DNA from: Xanthomonas arboricola
GTDB taxonomy: Bacteria; Pseudomonadota; Gammaproteobacteria; Xanthomonadales; Xanthomonadaceae
Direction of reading: 5' to 3'
Assembly: GCF_003353015.1 (NCBI RefSeq)
Contig: NZ_QREM01000007.1
Span: 91,013-155,012 of the forward strand
DNA length: 64,000 nucleotides
Shown here: piece after piece, positions 36,152-45,476 of the stretch
Layout: each line of letters opens with the position of its first letter
How positions within the stretch are numbered: the stretch's first letter is position 1
Position numbers and translations under genes: made by a program
Notes under the pieces: generated by a model
What the model was told of the DNA's origin: nothing
The model's database searches: none
What the model saw: the letters and a program-made list of their open reading frames with translations, nothing else

Positions 36152-37462
36152 TCAGCGGCGCTGCAGCCAGCTCGATGGATCCACCGGCTGCCCGTTGCGC
36201 CGCAGTTCGAAGTACAGCGCCGGCACGCCCTGCCCGCCCGAGCTGCCGACCTTGGCCACCGCCTCGCCGCGCTTGATCGCCGCGCCGGCGTCGCGCAACA
36301 GCGTGTCGTTGTGCGCGTACAGGCTCATGTAGCCGTTGCCGTGGTCCACGATCAGGATCATGCCGTAGCCGGTCATCCAGTCGGAGAACACCACCGTGCC
36401 ATCGGCCACCGCGGTGACGGTGCTGCCCTTGGGCGCGCCGATCAGCACGCCCTTGCTGGTATGGCCGTCCGGCAAGGGGGCGTTGAAGCGCGCCAGCAGG
36501 TTGCCCGACACCGGCCAGCTCAGGCCGCCGACCTTGGGTGCCGGCGCGCTGGCGATGACCTTGGGCGGGGTCTTGCCGGGACGCTCGGGGCGATCGGCGC
36601 TGCCGCGCTTCGGCTGCGCGGCGGCTTCGGCGGCGGCGCGCCTGGCGGCGGCGCGGCGTTCGGCCTCGGCCTTGGCGGCGGCCGCGCGCAGGTTGGCGAG
36701 CAGCTGCTCCAGCGACCTGGCGTCCTGGCCGAGGGCTTTCTCGCGTTCGGCGCGCTGTTTGTAGCGGTCGTCCAGCTGCGCGACGGTCGCCGCCTGTTGC
36801 GAGCGATCCTTCTGCAGCGACGCGGCCTGCGCCTTTTGCTGCGCACGCGCCGCATCCAGCGCCTGGCGCCGGCTGGCGATGTCCTGCTCCACCCTGGCCA
36901 GGGCATCCAGCTGCGTGGTCAACGCCTGGATGCGCTGTGCGCGTGCGTTCTGCACATAGCGGTGATCGGCCAGCATGCGCGTGGCATCGCCGACGGTGTC
37001 CTGCGACAACAGCACCTTCAACGGCGCGTTGCGGCCGACCTGGTCGGCGGCGCGCAACAACGCGGCCAGTTGCACGCGCTGGCTCTGCAGGCCGCGCTGC
37101 AACTGCGCACGGTCCGCCTGCAGCTTGCCCAGATGCTGCTCCTGCTCGCGCATCGCCGATTCGGTCTCGCTCAGCGCACGCGAGGTCCTGGCCACCTTCT
37201 CATCGGCCTGGCGCAGCTGCTGGGCGGCGTTGCCGCGCTTGCCTTCCAGCGCGCGGCGATCGGCAGTGATGGTCTTGAGCTCGTCGCGCAGCTGCTGCAG
37301 TTTGCGCTCGGCCTCGCGCTGGCTTTGCGCACCGGCCCCGGTGCTGCCCAGCAGCGTGCAGGCCAGCAGCGTCGCCACCAGCCAGGCGCGGGAGCGGCCG
37401 GTGGCGGGGGCAGACGACAGGCGCGATCGCGGGGCGGGCGACAGGGGCAACGAAAGGTCCAA
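36152..37462 (-). CDS. envC: Murein hydrolase activator EnvC (degenerate LytM protein)
   Basis: A protein with a signal peptide (LVATLLACTLLGSTGAGA-Q), long coiled coils rich in Glu/Gln/Arg/Ala (about residues 46-280) and a C-terminal LytM/M23 domain. The metal-binding residues of active LytM enzymes appear to be missing: SKGVLI stands where H-x-GxD is expected and SLYAHND where HxH is. That is the pattern of EnvC, which activates amidases during cell division rather than cutting the wall itself. The start is uncertain: TTG at 37462 gives 436 residues, while ATG at 37549 gives 465 but overlaps the divergent gene's start codon. It is followed by the S41 protease gene. Confidence 0.85.
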   Translation of the reverse strand: MDLSLPLSPAPRSRLSSAPATGRSRAWLVATLLACTLLGSTGAGAQSQREAERKLQQLRDELKTITADRRALEGKRGNAAQQLRQADEKVARTSRALSETESAMREQEQHLGKLQADRAQLQRGLQSQRVQLAALLRAADQVGRNAPLKVLLSQDTVGDATRMLADHRYVQNARAQRIQALTTQLDALARVEQDIASRRQALDAARAQQKAQAASLQKDRSQQAATVAQLDDRYKQRAEREKALGQDARSLEQLLANLRAAAAKAEAERRAAARRAAAEAAAQPKRGSADRPERPGKTPPKVIASAPAPKVGGLSWPVSGNLLARFNAPLPDGHTSKGVLIGAPKGSTVTAVADGTVVFSDWMTGYGMILIVDHGNGYMSLYAHNDTLLRDAGAAIKRGEAVAKVGSSGGQGVPALYFELRRNGQPVDPSSWLQRR

Positions 37463-37547
37463 TGACTTCAGGCAGGTGCGCGATTGTAGCCAAGCATGGT
37501 GTGATCGCCGCCACGCCCAAGCCAGCCGCCGCCGCGCGAGGTTCAGC

Positions 37548-38204
37548 ATGAAGCCCCAGCATCTGCTCCTGATGTTGTCCCTGGTCTGCACGAGCGCCTG
37601 GGCCGACGAGGACATCAGCAAGGTCAATGGCCGCATCAGCGCCGAGGCCGGCAAGGTCTATGGCGCCCTGGATACCGTCAACGGTTCCATCGAGATCGGC
37701 GCCGGCGCGCAGACCCGCAGCGTGGAAACGGTCAACGGCAGCATCCAGATCGGCGACAACGCCCGTACCGGCGAGGTCTCCACGGTCAATGGCGCGATCA
37801 CGCTGGGCCGGAAGGTGGTGGTGTCCGGCGGACTGGAGACGGTCAACGGCAGCGTAATGGTGGAACGCGGCAGCCGGATCAGCGGCGGCGTGGAAACGGT
37901 CAACGGCAGTATCGGCCTGGTGGAAACCGAGCTCGGCAAGGGCATCGAGACCGTCAACGGCGACATCACCGTCGGGGTGCGCTCGCATGTGCGTGGCGGG
38001 ATCGAGGTCACCAAGCCGAACTTCAGTTTCTCGTTCAAGCCTGCGCGCAAGCCGCGAGTGGTGATCGGCCCGGATGCGGTGGTGGATGGCCCGCTGGCGT
38101 TCGAGCGCGAGGTCAGCCTGTACGTGCACCGCACCGCGAAGATCGGCGCAGTCACCGGCGCCACTGCGCGCAGCTTCGACAGCGACGTGGCCCCCAGGGA
38201 CTGA
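37548..38204 (+). CDS. VNG-repeat protein, predicted beta-helix, secreted
   Basis: A 218-residue protein with a signal peptide (about residues 1-19, SAWA-D). Seven VNG repeats start at residues 26, 44, 62, 80, 99, 118 and 136, each 18 or 19 residues apart, with units of the type ETVNGSI-x-IG. That period fits rungs of a parallel beta-helix. The C-terminal 70 residues differ (KPNFSFSFKP, VVIGPDAVVDGPL). I do not recognise a named function; bactofilin-like and DUF4097-like proteins share such patterns. GAGG 6 bases before the ATG supports the start, and the gene diverges from envC. Confidence 0.8.
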   Translation: MKPQHLLLMLSLVCTSAWADEDISKVNGRISAEAGKVYGALDTVNGSIEIGAGAQTRSVETVNGSIQIGDNARTGEVSTVNGAITLGRKVVVSGGLETVNGSVMVERGSRISGGVETVNGSIGLVETELGKGIETVNGDITVGVRSHVRGGIEVTKPNFSFSFKPARKPRVVIGPDAVVDGPLAFEREVSLYVHRTAKIGAVTGATARSFDSDVAPRD

Positions 38205-38264
38205 CGCCCCCACCACGGGGCCAGCGCCTAGAATCGGGGGACCTTCGCCGCACGAGGAGTCCCG

Positions 38265-40055
38265 ATGCCCCGCAAGATCCTGTTGTGCCTGGCCGCGACG
38301 CTGGCCCTGGCCGGCTGCAAGCGTGAACCCGCCGATGCGCCGCGCGCATCCGCCGCGCAGACGCCAGCCGACAGCGTGCCCAGCGCGCCGGTCAGTCGCC
38401 ACGCCTTCTCGCCGGAGCTGACCGGCGGCGACTTTGCCGAGCTGGTCAAGACGCTGGCCTCGGACGACTTCGAAGGGCGCGGCCCCGGGACCCCCGGCGA
38501 AGAGAAGACCGTCACCTACATCCGCGACCAGATGCAGCGCATCGGGCTGCAGCCGGGCAACGGCGACAGCTGGTTCCAGGATGTGCCGATGGTGGAAACC
38601 ACCGCCGATGCGGCCACCGCGCCGACCCTGCGCAGCGGCGAGCAGACCCGCACCCTGGCCTTCGGCACCGACATCGTGGTCGGCACGCGTACCGGCCAGG
38701 CCGAGGTCAAGCTGGACAACAGCGAGCTGGTGTTCGTCGGCTACGGTGTGGATGCGCCCGAACAGCAGTGGAACGATTACGCCGGCCAGGACTGGAAAGG
38801 CAAGACGGTGGTGATGTTCGTCAACGACCCGGGCTTCCAGACCGGCGATGCCACGCTGTTCGACGGCAAGCGCATGACCTATTACGGGCGCTGGACCTAC
38901 AAGTTCGAAGAAGCCGCCCGCAAGGGCGCGGCCGCCGCACTGATCGTGCACGACACCCCAGGGGCCAGCTATGGCTGGGATGTGGTCAAGAACTCCTGGG
39001 CCGGCCCGCAATACGACCTGCCGGCCAAGGACGATCCCGATCCGCGCCTGCCGGTGCAGGGCTGGATCAGCGCCGAAACCGCCAGGCAGCTCTTCGCCAA
39101 TGCCGGGCTGGATCTGGCGCAGGCCTACAAGGACGCCAGCAAGCGTGGCTTCAAGCCGGTGCCGTTGAAGGCCAGCTGGTCGGTGGACCTGAAGAGCAGC
39201 ATCGCCGAAAAGACCTCGCGCAACGTGGTCGGCGTGCTGCCGGGCACCAGCCACGCCGACGAGGCGGTGCTGTACATGGCGCACTGGGACCACCTGGGCA
39301 GGCATCCGGGCGAAAGTGGCGACAACATCTACAACGGCGCGGTGGACAACGCCACCGGCGTGGCCGGCATTCTCGAGATTGCCGACGCGTTCGCGCATCA
39401 GGACCCCAAGCCGGCGCGCTCGGTGGTGTTCGTGGCGGTGACGCTGGAGGAATCGGGCCTGCTCGGTTCCAAGTACTACGTGGCCAACCCGAGTTTTCCG
39501 CTGGACAAGATCGCGGCGGTGATCAACCTGGATGCGATGTCGGTGGCCGGGCGCGCACGCGATGTCACCGTGGTGGGCATGGGCAGTTCGGAGCTGGAAG
39601 ACATCCTCAAGCCGATCGCCGCGATGCAGGGCCGCACCCTGCATGCCGAGGCCACGCCGCAAAGCGGCTCGTATTTCCGCTCGGATCACTTCAACTTCGC
39701 CAAGGCCGGCGTGCCGGCGCTGTATGCCGATGGCGGCGAAGACCTGCGCGAGGGCGGCACCGCGGCCGGGCGCGCGGCCGCCGAGGACTACGGGCGCAAT
39801 CGCTATCACGCCCCCGGCGATGAATACGATGCAGCCACCTGGAAGCTCGATGGCACCATCGAAGACCTGCAGGCGGTGTATGGCGTGGGCAAGGAGGTGG
39901 CCGCCGGGCAGCGCTGGCCCAACTGGTATGCCGGCAACCCGTTCAAGGCGGCGCGCGACCGCATGATGGCGGGCAAGCCCGCCGCCGGCGCCGAGGCGCC
40001 CGCTGCCGGACAGGACGCCGCCGCAGAGGGCAGGAAGGCGGCGCCGGCGCGTTGA
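38265..40055 (+). CDS. M28 family peptidase, lipoprotein, with PA domain
   Basis: A 596-residue exported zinc peptidase. The lipobox LAGC has Cys at residue 18. A PA-like insert (about residues 150-300) precedes the M28 catalytic region with H340 and H343 (MAHWDHLG), D361 (GAVDNATG), E395/E396 (TLEESGLLG), D423 (INLDAM) and a late His in YFRSDHFNF, so the metal ligands are complete. It probably removes N-terminal residues from peptides in the periplasm or at the surface. A -10 TAGAAT (38229-38234) and GAGGAG before the ATG give a normal leader. The C-terminus is Ala-rich. Confidence 0.92.
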   Translation: MPRKILLCLAATLALAGCKREPADAPRASAAQTPADSVPSAPVSRHAFSPELTGGDFAELVKTLASDDFEGRGPGTPGEEKTVTYIRDQMQRIGLQPGNGDSWFQDVPMVETTADAATAPTLRSGEQTRTLAFGTDIVVGTRTGQAEVKLDNSELVFVGYGVDAPEQQWNDYAGQDWKGKTVVMFVNDPGFQTGDATLFDGKRMTYYGRWTYKFEEAARKGAAAALIVHDTPGASYGWDVVKNSWAGPQYDLPAKDDPDPRLPVQGWISAETARQLFANAGLDLAQAYKDASKRGFKPVPLKASWSVDLKSSIAEKTSRNVVGVLPGTSHADEAVLYMAHWDHLGRHPGESGDNIYNGAVDNATGVAGILEIADAFAHQDPKPARSVVFVAVTLEESGLLGSKYYVANPSFPLDKIAAVINLDAMSVAGRARDVTVVGMGSSELEDILKPIAAMQGRTLHAEATPQSGSYFRSDHFNFAKAGVPALYADGGEDLREGGTAAGRAAAEDYGRNRYHAPGDEYDAATWKLDGTIEDLQAVYGVGKEVAAGQRWPNWYAGNPFKAARDRMMAGKPAAGAEAPAAGQDAAAEGRKAAPAR

Positions 40056-40153
40056 CCGCGCCCACGACCGCGCCCGGCGCCATGCAGCCGATGCACGGCA
40101 TCGTGATGCGGTCTGCAGGCTGGGCGGCAGCGGCACGCCCAGGTCGCGTCATC

Positions 40154-40189
40154 AACGCAAAGGGCCTCCGACGGGAGGCCCTTTGCGTT
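40154..40189. terminator. Perfect 16-bp hairpin between convergent genes
   Basis: AACGCAAAGGGCCTCC (40154-40169) and GGAGGCCCTTTGCGTT (40174-40189) are exact reverse complements with a GACG loop. It lies in the 302-bp gap between the M28 peptidase and PepSY genes, which converge, and probably serves both as a terminator, although T tracts are short. Nothing else was recognised in that gap. Confidence 0.75.
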
Positions 40190-40357
40190 CGTTGGTCCGG
40201 GCCGTGACGGTTGTGGACCCGTCACGCTGCGTGTCGATGCGATGCGGTCGATGCCGTGCGTCGATGTGCTGCGCCTGCCTTCAAGCGTGCGGCCGACGGC
40301 GTGCCGCCATCGGGGCGGCGGCACCGTGGGTGCCGCACCGACCCAGGCACGTCCTGG

Positions 40358-40807
40358 TCAATCGTTGTCCACGCTCACCACGTGTCCGTCTTCCGGATCG
40401 ACGTGCAGATCCACCTTCTGCCCGCCACGTTGCTCGGCGTCGGCCTGCCACAGGCCATCTTCGAACTTGAGGTCGTGCACGTTGGAGTAGCCGCTGGTCG
40501 CCAGCGCGGCGCGGATATCGGCCTCGCTGAGCTTGGAGGTGGTCTGGTCGCCATAGACACGGCCGGTGACCGGGTCGATGCGCACATCCACGTCCTTGCC
40601 GTCGCCGCTGCGTGCGTCGGCGGTCCATACGCCATGTTCAAACTTGACGTCGTGCACCTTGGTATAGCCCTTGCCGGTCAACATGCTGGTGACCTCGCTG
40701 GAGGTCAGTGCCTTGGCCGGCTTGTTGGCGGCGGCCTGCGCAAACGCGCCCTGCCCTGCCAACACCAGTGCGCCGAACAGCGCGGTCTTCATCAGTCGAT
40801 GTGCCAT
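40358..40807 (-). CDS. PepSY-domain periplasmic protein
   Basis: A 149-residue protein with a signal peptide (about residues 1-24, AFA-Q) and two tandem PepSY-like units, each with the pattern GY-x-V-x-D-VKF-E-x-G-W-x-A-DA-x-V-D-V-x-ID-P-x-TG. Such domains inhibit proteases or sense signals, and often accompany redox or metal functions. AGGAG 6 bases before the ATG at 40807 supports that start. It is convergent with the M28 peptidase gene. Confidence 0.85.
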   Translation of the reverse strand: MAHRLMKTALFGALVLAGQGAFAQAAANKPAKALTSSEVTSMLTGKGYTKVHDVKFEHGVWTADARSGDGKDVDVRIDPVTGRVYGDQTTSKLSEADIRAALATSGYSNVHDLKFEDGLWQADAEQRGGQKVDLHVDPEDGHVVSVDND

Positions 40808-40977
40808 GTGATGCTCCTACGGTGAAGTGCGCCCATGCTGGACGCTGCTTTATCGCAGCCAGGTGAAAACCGTCAGAAACCGCTGCGGAAAAATTCAGTG
40901 AGCTCAAGCATTGGTGATGACCCACTCGCGCGACGACCGGTCCGCCCGGTGGTCCGGCCTGCAGCCGCTGCGGAAAC

Positions 40978-41008
40978 CAAAAAAAGCGAGCCGCCTTGCG
41001 GCGGCTCG
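40978..41008 (-). terminator. Intrinsic terminator of the first cellulase gene
   Basis: On the minus strand CGAGCCGCC-GCAA-GGCGGCTCG (41008-40987) is followed by seven T residues. It lies about 28 bp after the stop of the GH5 gene at 41036. Confidence 0.9.
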
Positions 41009-41035
41009 ATTGACGCACAATCCATCTGCCTCACC

Positions 41036-42097
41036 TTACGGAATGACTCGCGTGGCGCGAACGGCCTGGGGCGAGAGGATGGACATCTGCGGCCTGTCGG
41101 TGCCGTCCTTGTAGGGGTGCACGCTGTACTCGTAGCTGACGTTCCACCACGAGCCGGCAGCCCACCACGTCCAGCCCGACCAGACATCTGCATTGGCATC
41201 GATGTAGCGGAGCATGCCGCGCAGCGCTTCATTGCAGACCGCGTTGTTGCCGGTGCCGAATTCACCCAGGAATCCGCGCTTGTGGTTGGTGCGCAACCAC
41301 TGGGTGAAGCCACGCAGACGCTCGGCACCGATGGTGGCACTGACGCAGACATTGGAGGTGCCGCTGGAATCGGCATCCAGGTACTGATGCACCTCGAACG
41401 CATAGCGATTGAGCGGATCGTAGATCGAGACCAATGCGGTTGCATTGGAATAGCCATCGTTGGTGGGCGAATACCAACTGTGCGCACCGGTCCATAATGC
41501 GCCCGGTACCAGGATCAGATTATTTGCACCGGTGGCACGAATCGCATCGATACCTGCTTGCGCAGTCCCTGCCCAGCCGCTGGCCGATACGCCGTTGGGC
41601 TCATTCATCAGCCCGAAGATCACCGCGTTGTCGCTTGGAAACACCAGCGCAAGGCGGCGCCACAGGTCGGCAAAGGTGGCGTTCGACACCTGGTCGCCGC
41701 CGATCTTGTAGCCGTAGTATTTGCCGTAATTGTGGATGTCCAGCACCAGGTACATGCCGGACGCCTTGGCACGTGCCACGGCTTGCCGCACCAGGGCCAG
41801 CTGGGTCGGATCCAGTTCGCCACGTGCACTGGGCTGCAGGCGTTCCCACAGCACCGGCAAGCGGATCGTATTCATGCCAACGCCGGCGAAATAGGTGTAG
41901 TCGCTGGCCGGGGCATACATATAGTCCTTATTAAGGACACCGGGTTTTTTGGACGATGCGAATTCGGCGCCGGATAAATTGACGCCTGCATACTTCAGTG
42001 CACGTGTTTGTGCATAAACGGGTGCAAATGTGCCGAACAGAATGCAGAGCAGGGCGCAGCGGAAAACGGTGCGCAGCGTTTGAGAGACAGCAGACAT
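41036..42097 (-). CDS. GH5 endoglucanase (cellulase), copy 1
   Basis: A 353-residue secreted glycoside hydrolase family 5 enzyme. Signal peptide residues 1-30 (VYAQ), then the catalytic barrel without a carbohydrate-binding module. The acid/base is E166 in GLMNEPNG and the nucleophile E279 in GFLGEFG; DIHNYGKYYG and GWTWWAAGSWW are typical. It hydrolyses internal beta-1,4 bonds of cellulose and is presumably exported by the type II system. AAGGAG 8 bases before the ATG at 42097 supports the start. It is the most downstream of three tandem copies on this strand, each with its own gap. Confidence 0.93.
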   Translation of the reverse strand: MSAVSQTLRTVFRCALLCILFGTFAPVYAQTRALKYAGVNLSGAEFASSKKPGVLNKDYMYAPASDYTYFAGVGMNTIRLPVLWERLQPSARGELDPTQLALVRQAVARAKASGMYLVLDIHNYGKYYGYKIGGDQVSNATFADLWRRLALVFPSDNAVIFGLMNEPNGVSASGWAGTAQAGIDAIRATGANNLILVPGALWTGAHSWYSPTNDGYSNATALVSIYDPLNRYAFEVHQYLDADSSGTSNVCVSATIGAERLRGFTQWLRTNHKRGFLGEFGTGNNAVCNEALRGMLRYIDANADVWSGWTWWAAGSWWNVSYEYSVHPYKDGTDRPQMSILSPQAVRATRVIP

Positions 42098-42616
42098 GAA
42101 ACGAACTCCTTAGACGACGGGGATGGTGTGTCGCAGCGGGTTGCGTGCGATCTGCGCGAAGGGCGCCACACCTGCCGTAATCAATGCATCTGCCGTGCCT
42201 AAATGCCCATCACATCGAATGTGAATTAAATGTGCAGGGTCGGTCGCAGTCACTTACCGCAGGGGTCACGTTCTGGAACAGCACGCTGTAACGCGCCGCC
42301 CTGAAAAAACGGTCGCGCACGCTTGTCCACACCGCCATTGCATGCATGGCGCTGTCGAGAAATCGGCGAATGGATGCGCTCGCCGTCAACGCTGCGACGT
42401 CGGATCACTGACGCGGCACCGCTGTTGCGCGCGCGCATGGCGAGCGCTAGAGCGCGCTACATGCTGGCGTTTTGTTGCGTAAGGAGGGTACTCACCGCGG
42501 CTGGGCACGGTTGCTGGCTGGCAGCATGCACCGCGCGTGCATGCCACTGCCGGCTGCCTGCTGTGCGGCGTGCGATGGGCAACCCTCGCACGCCGCTTGT
42601 CGGACGCTTGCTTCGA
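42098..42616. other. Gene-free region between cellulase copies 1 and 2
   Basis: 519 bp with no supported gene. It holds TCACATCGAATGTGA (42210-42224), an inverted repeat whose half-sites are oriented opposite to the usual CRP/Clp motif. The promoter of copy 1 presumably lies in its left third. Confidence 0.5.
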
Positions 42617-43678
42617 CTACTGGGTGATGCGTTTTGCGCGCGCGCTCAGGATCGACATCTGTGGCTTGTCGCGGCCCTGCGCATCGGGCTGGACATTGAA
42701 GGGGTAACTGCGGTTCCACCACGCGCCGGCGGCCCACCAGGTCCAGCCTACCCACACGTCGCGGTTGGTCTCCAGATACCCCAGCATGCCGTTGAGTGCG
42801 CTGTTGCAGGTGGCGTTGTTGCCGGTGCCGAACTCGCCGAGAAAGCCCTGCTTGTGATTGATGCGCAGCCATTGGGTGAAACTGCGCAGGCGCTCGGTAC
42901 CGGCGGTGCTGCTGACACACCCGGCGCTGGTACCGCTGGAGTCCTTATCCAGGTACTGATGCACTTCGATGGCGTAGCGATTGAGCGGATCGCGAATGGA
43001 TGCCATCGCCACTGCGTTGGACTGGCCGGCAACGGTGGAGTACCAGCTGTGCGCTCCACTCCATAGCGCGCCGGGCACCAGGATCAGGTTGTTGGCGCCG
43101 GTCTTGCGGATGGTGTCGATCGAGGCCTGCGCCGCATTGGCCCAGGATTGCGGATTGATGCCGTAAGGCTCGTTCATCAGCCCGAAGATCACGCTGTTGT
43201 CGTTCTTGAAGGCGATCGCCAGGCGTCGCCACAGATCGCTGAAGGTGCTGATCGGCACGCGCGCGCTGCCGATCTTGTTGCCGTAATACCTGGCGTAGTT
43301 GTGGATATCCAGGATCAGGTAGATCTTGGCGGCCTTGGCGTTGACCACGGCCTGGCGGATCAGCGCCAGCTGCGCCGCGTCCAGCTCGCCGCCGGGCTTG
43401 GGTTGCAGGCGTTCCCACAGGATCGGCAGCCGAACGATGTTCATGTGCTTGCCGGCGAAGTAGCGATAATCGCCGGCGGCCGGATACAGGTAGTCGACGT
43501 TGAGCACCCCGGGCTTCTGCGAGGATTTGATTTCGGCACCGGACAGGTTGACGCCCGCGTACTTCAGACGGTTCTGTGCCTGTGCGAACGGCATGCCTGC
43601 AAGCAGCACGATGACAAGCAGCAGCAAAGACCACGCACGGCTGGACAGCCGGCGTATCGGGGTGGGGGAGGGCAACAT
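42617..43678 (-). CDS. GH5 endoglucanase (cellulase), copy 2
   Basis: A 353-residue paralogue of the flanking genes. The signal peptide (about residues 1-35, FAQA-Q) has a hydrophobic core of about 15 residues. E170 (GLMNEPYG) and E282 (GFLGEFG) are the catalytic pair. The frame continues upstream and contains two ATGs close together; AGGAG 6 bases before 43678 selects that one (MLPSPTPIRR). No terminator was found directly downstream. Confidence 0.93.
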   Translation of the reverse strand: MLPSPTPIRRLSSRAWSLLLLVIVLLAGMPFAQAQNRLKYAGVNLSGAEIKSSQKPGVLNVDYLYPAAGDYRYFAGKHMNIVRLPILWERLQPKPGGELDAAQLALIRQAVVNAKAAKIYLILDIHNYARYYGNKIGSARVPISTFSDLWRRLAIAFKNDNSVIFGLMNEPYGINPQSWANAAQASIDTIRKTGANNLILVPGALWSGAHSWYSTVAGQSNAVAMASIRDPLNRYAIEVHQYLDKDSSGTSAGCVSSTAGTERLRSFTQWLRINHKQGFLGEFGTGNNATCNSALNGMLGYLETNRDVWVGWTWWAAGAWWNRSYPFNVQPDAQGRDKPQMSILSARAKRITQ

Positions 43679-44092
43679 GGGTGACTCCTGAAGCATTCGC
43701 GGGGGAAATGCAGCGCCCTGGCGTGGACCTGCCACGTGCATGACGGCACTGCATCGCGTTTCACCCTAAGCGCATCCGGACATTCAAACTACGAATGCGA
43801 GGTATCACTTAATTCGAGCTGTGAGCGACTACGCAGTTATTGTCGAACATGCACACGCTTTGTTGTGGTAAAGCGACACCGCGCGGTCACTCGCATTGCA
43901 TGCCGATTGCAATCTGCGCCGAATCGCCGCGGAAATCCGCCGCAGTGGTCGCTGGCTCCGGAAGCCTGGCGCCGCTGCCAGTCGTTGGCGGATGTCATCG
44001 GCGAGGCCTGGCAGGGCAGGGCGGGGTACGCGCAAAAAAAACGGTGGCCGCAGCACCGGCTGCGACCACCGTGATCGACCTGCCCGCGTGGG
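43679..44092. other. Gene-free region between cellulase copies 2 and 3
   Basis: 414 bp without a supported gene. The right end holds the terminator of copy 3 (44033-44072). AT-richer sequence around 43780-43870 is the likely promoter area of copy 2. Confidence 0.5.
44033..44072 (-). terminator. Intrinsic terminator of cellulase copy 3
   Basis: On the minus strand ACGGTGGTCGCAGC pairs with GCTGCGGCCACCGT (one G-U type mismatch, 4-base loop) and is followed by eight T residues. Confidence 0.88.
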
Positions 44093-45166
44093 TTACCTGG
44101 TCGCGCGGCGGGCGTACTTGCTCAGGATCGACATCTGCGGCTTGTCGCTGCCGTCCTTGCCCGGCTGCACGGTGAAGAAGTACTCCGGCTTCCACCATGC
44201 GCCAGCGGCCCACCAGGTCCAGCCCAGCCACACGTCGCTGTTCTTTTCCATGTAGGTCAGCATGCCTTCCAGCGCCTGGTCGCAGACCGCATTGTTGGCC
44301 GTGCCAAATTCGCCCAGAAAGCCCTTCTGCTTGTTCTCGCGCAGCCAGGCGGTGAAGCCGCGCAGTTTTTCTTCGCCGACCGTGGCGCTGGTGCACACCG
44401 GCTTGGTGCCGCTGTAGTCGTTGTCCAGGTACTGATGCGCTTCGAAGGCCAGGTTGTTGCCCGGGTCCTTGAGGATTTCCAGCGCCTTGGCATTGGAACC
44501 GCCATAGTTGGCGCTGCGCCAGCTGTGCGCGCCGCTGTAGGCGGTGCCCGGCACCAGGATCAGGTTCCTGGCGCCGGTCTTGCGGATCGCGTTGATCGCG
44601 CCTTGCGCCGCGGTTGCCCAGTCGGTGGCGGAAATGCCGTTGGGCTCGTTCATCAGCCCGAAGATCACCGACGTGTCGTCCTTGAATTCCAGCGCCAACC
44701 GCCGCCACAGGTCTGCGACCGCGGCGGCGGGCACCTCGCTGCTGCCGATGCGCTTGCCGTTGTACTTGGCGTAGTTGTGCACATCCAGGATCAGGGACTG
44801 CTTGTTGGCCTTGGCCGCCGCCACCGATTTCTTCAGCAGCGCCAGTTGCGCCGGGTCCAGGTCGCCGCTGAGCTGCGGTTGCAGGCGCTCCCACAGGAAC
44901 GGCAGGCGAATCGTATTCATGCCCTTGCCGGCGAAATAGCTGAAATCCGACGCGGTCGGGTAGATGTAGTCCTTGTACAGGGTGCCGGGTTTCTTGCGTG
45001 AGTTGAACTCGGCGCCGGATAGATTGACGCCGACATACTTCAGGCCGCTGGATTGCTTGTCAGCATGGCCAGGCTCCTTGGCGTACGCCAGCGGCATTGC
45101 GGCCAGCAGGGTCAGTGCGAGTGCGGCACTGCGCAAGGATGGACGGTTGGGGGGAGAGCGGAACAT
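44093..45166 (-). CDS. GH5 endoglucanase (cellulase), copy 3
   Basis: A 357-residue paralogue. Signal peptide about residues 1-29 (AYA-K) is followed by a 12-residue polar linker, then the catalytic domain with E174 (GLMNEPNG) and E286 (GFLGEFG). AAGGAGG 5 bases before the ATG at 45166 selects this start over an upstream ATG at 45184. It is the most upstream of the three tandem copies. It is more Lys-rich than the others. Confidence 0.93.
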   Translation of the reverse strand: MFRSPPNRPSLRSAALALTLLAAMPLAYAKEPGHADKQSSGLKYVGVNLSGAEFNSRKKPGTLYKDYIYPTASDFSYFAGKGMNTIRLPFLWERLQPQLSGDLDPAQLALLKKSVAAAKANKQSLILDVHNYAKYNGKRIGSSEVPAAAVADLWRRLALEFKDDTSVIFGLMNEPNGISATDWATAAQGAINAIRKTGARNLILVPGTAYSGAHSWRSANYGGSNAKALEILKDPGNNLAFEAHQYLDNDYSGTKPVCTSATVGEEKLRGFTAWLRENKQKGFLGEFGTANNAVCDQALEGMLTYMEKNSDVWLGWTWWAAGAWWKPEYFFTVQPGKDGSDKPQMSILSKYARRATR

Positions 45167-45476
45167 GGAAGCCTCCTTCGGCATCGACGTGGGCGGCCGC
45201 AGGGGGAGGGCACGGCCAGCAGGGATGGTGCAGGTCAGGATGGTGCTTGATCAGCCTAGGAGCTCAGGCGTTAGTGCGCCATTCACGCCGGCAAACGCGG
45301 ATTTGATCGTGCGCAAACACCTGCAGGGCGCACCATGCCGCTGTGGTCGCGTGCGCAACCCGACCGGCAAGACGCACTGTCGCAGGAGTGCGACGGGCGC
45401 CTGTCTTAAGCTACAGCCCGCTTACTTTTGTCGCCCGCACTGTCGCGGGAGACGTCACATCCCGGAGTCTTTCCCC
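45167..45476. other. Divergent region between cellulase copy 3 and the dehydrogenase
   Basis: 310 bp holding two divergent promoters. I see no gene and no clear operator; CCCGGAG at 45461-45467 is the dehydrogenase ribosome-binding site. Confidence 0.5.

Noticed and set aside
37200-40136. 978-codon minus-strand frame across the VNG-repeat and M28 genes
   Set aside because: Shadow; the plus-strand genes have signal peptides and complete motifs.
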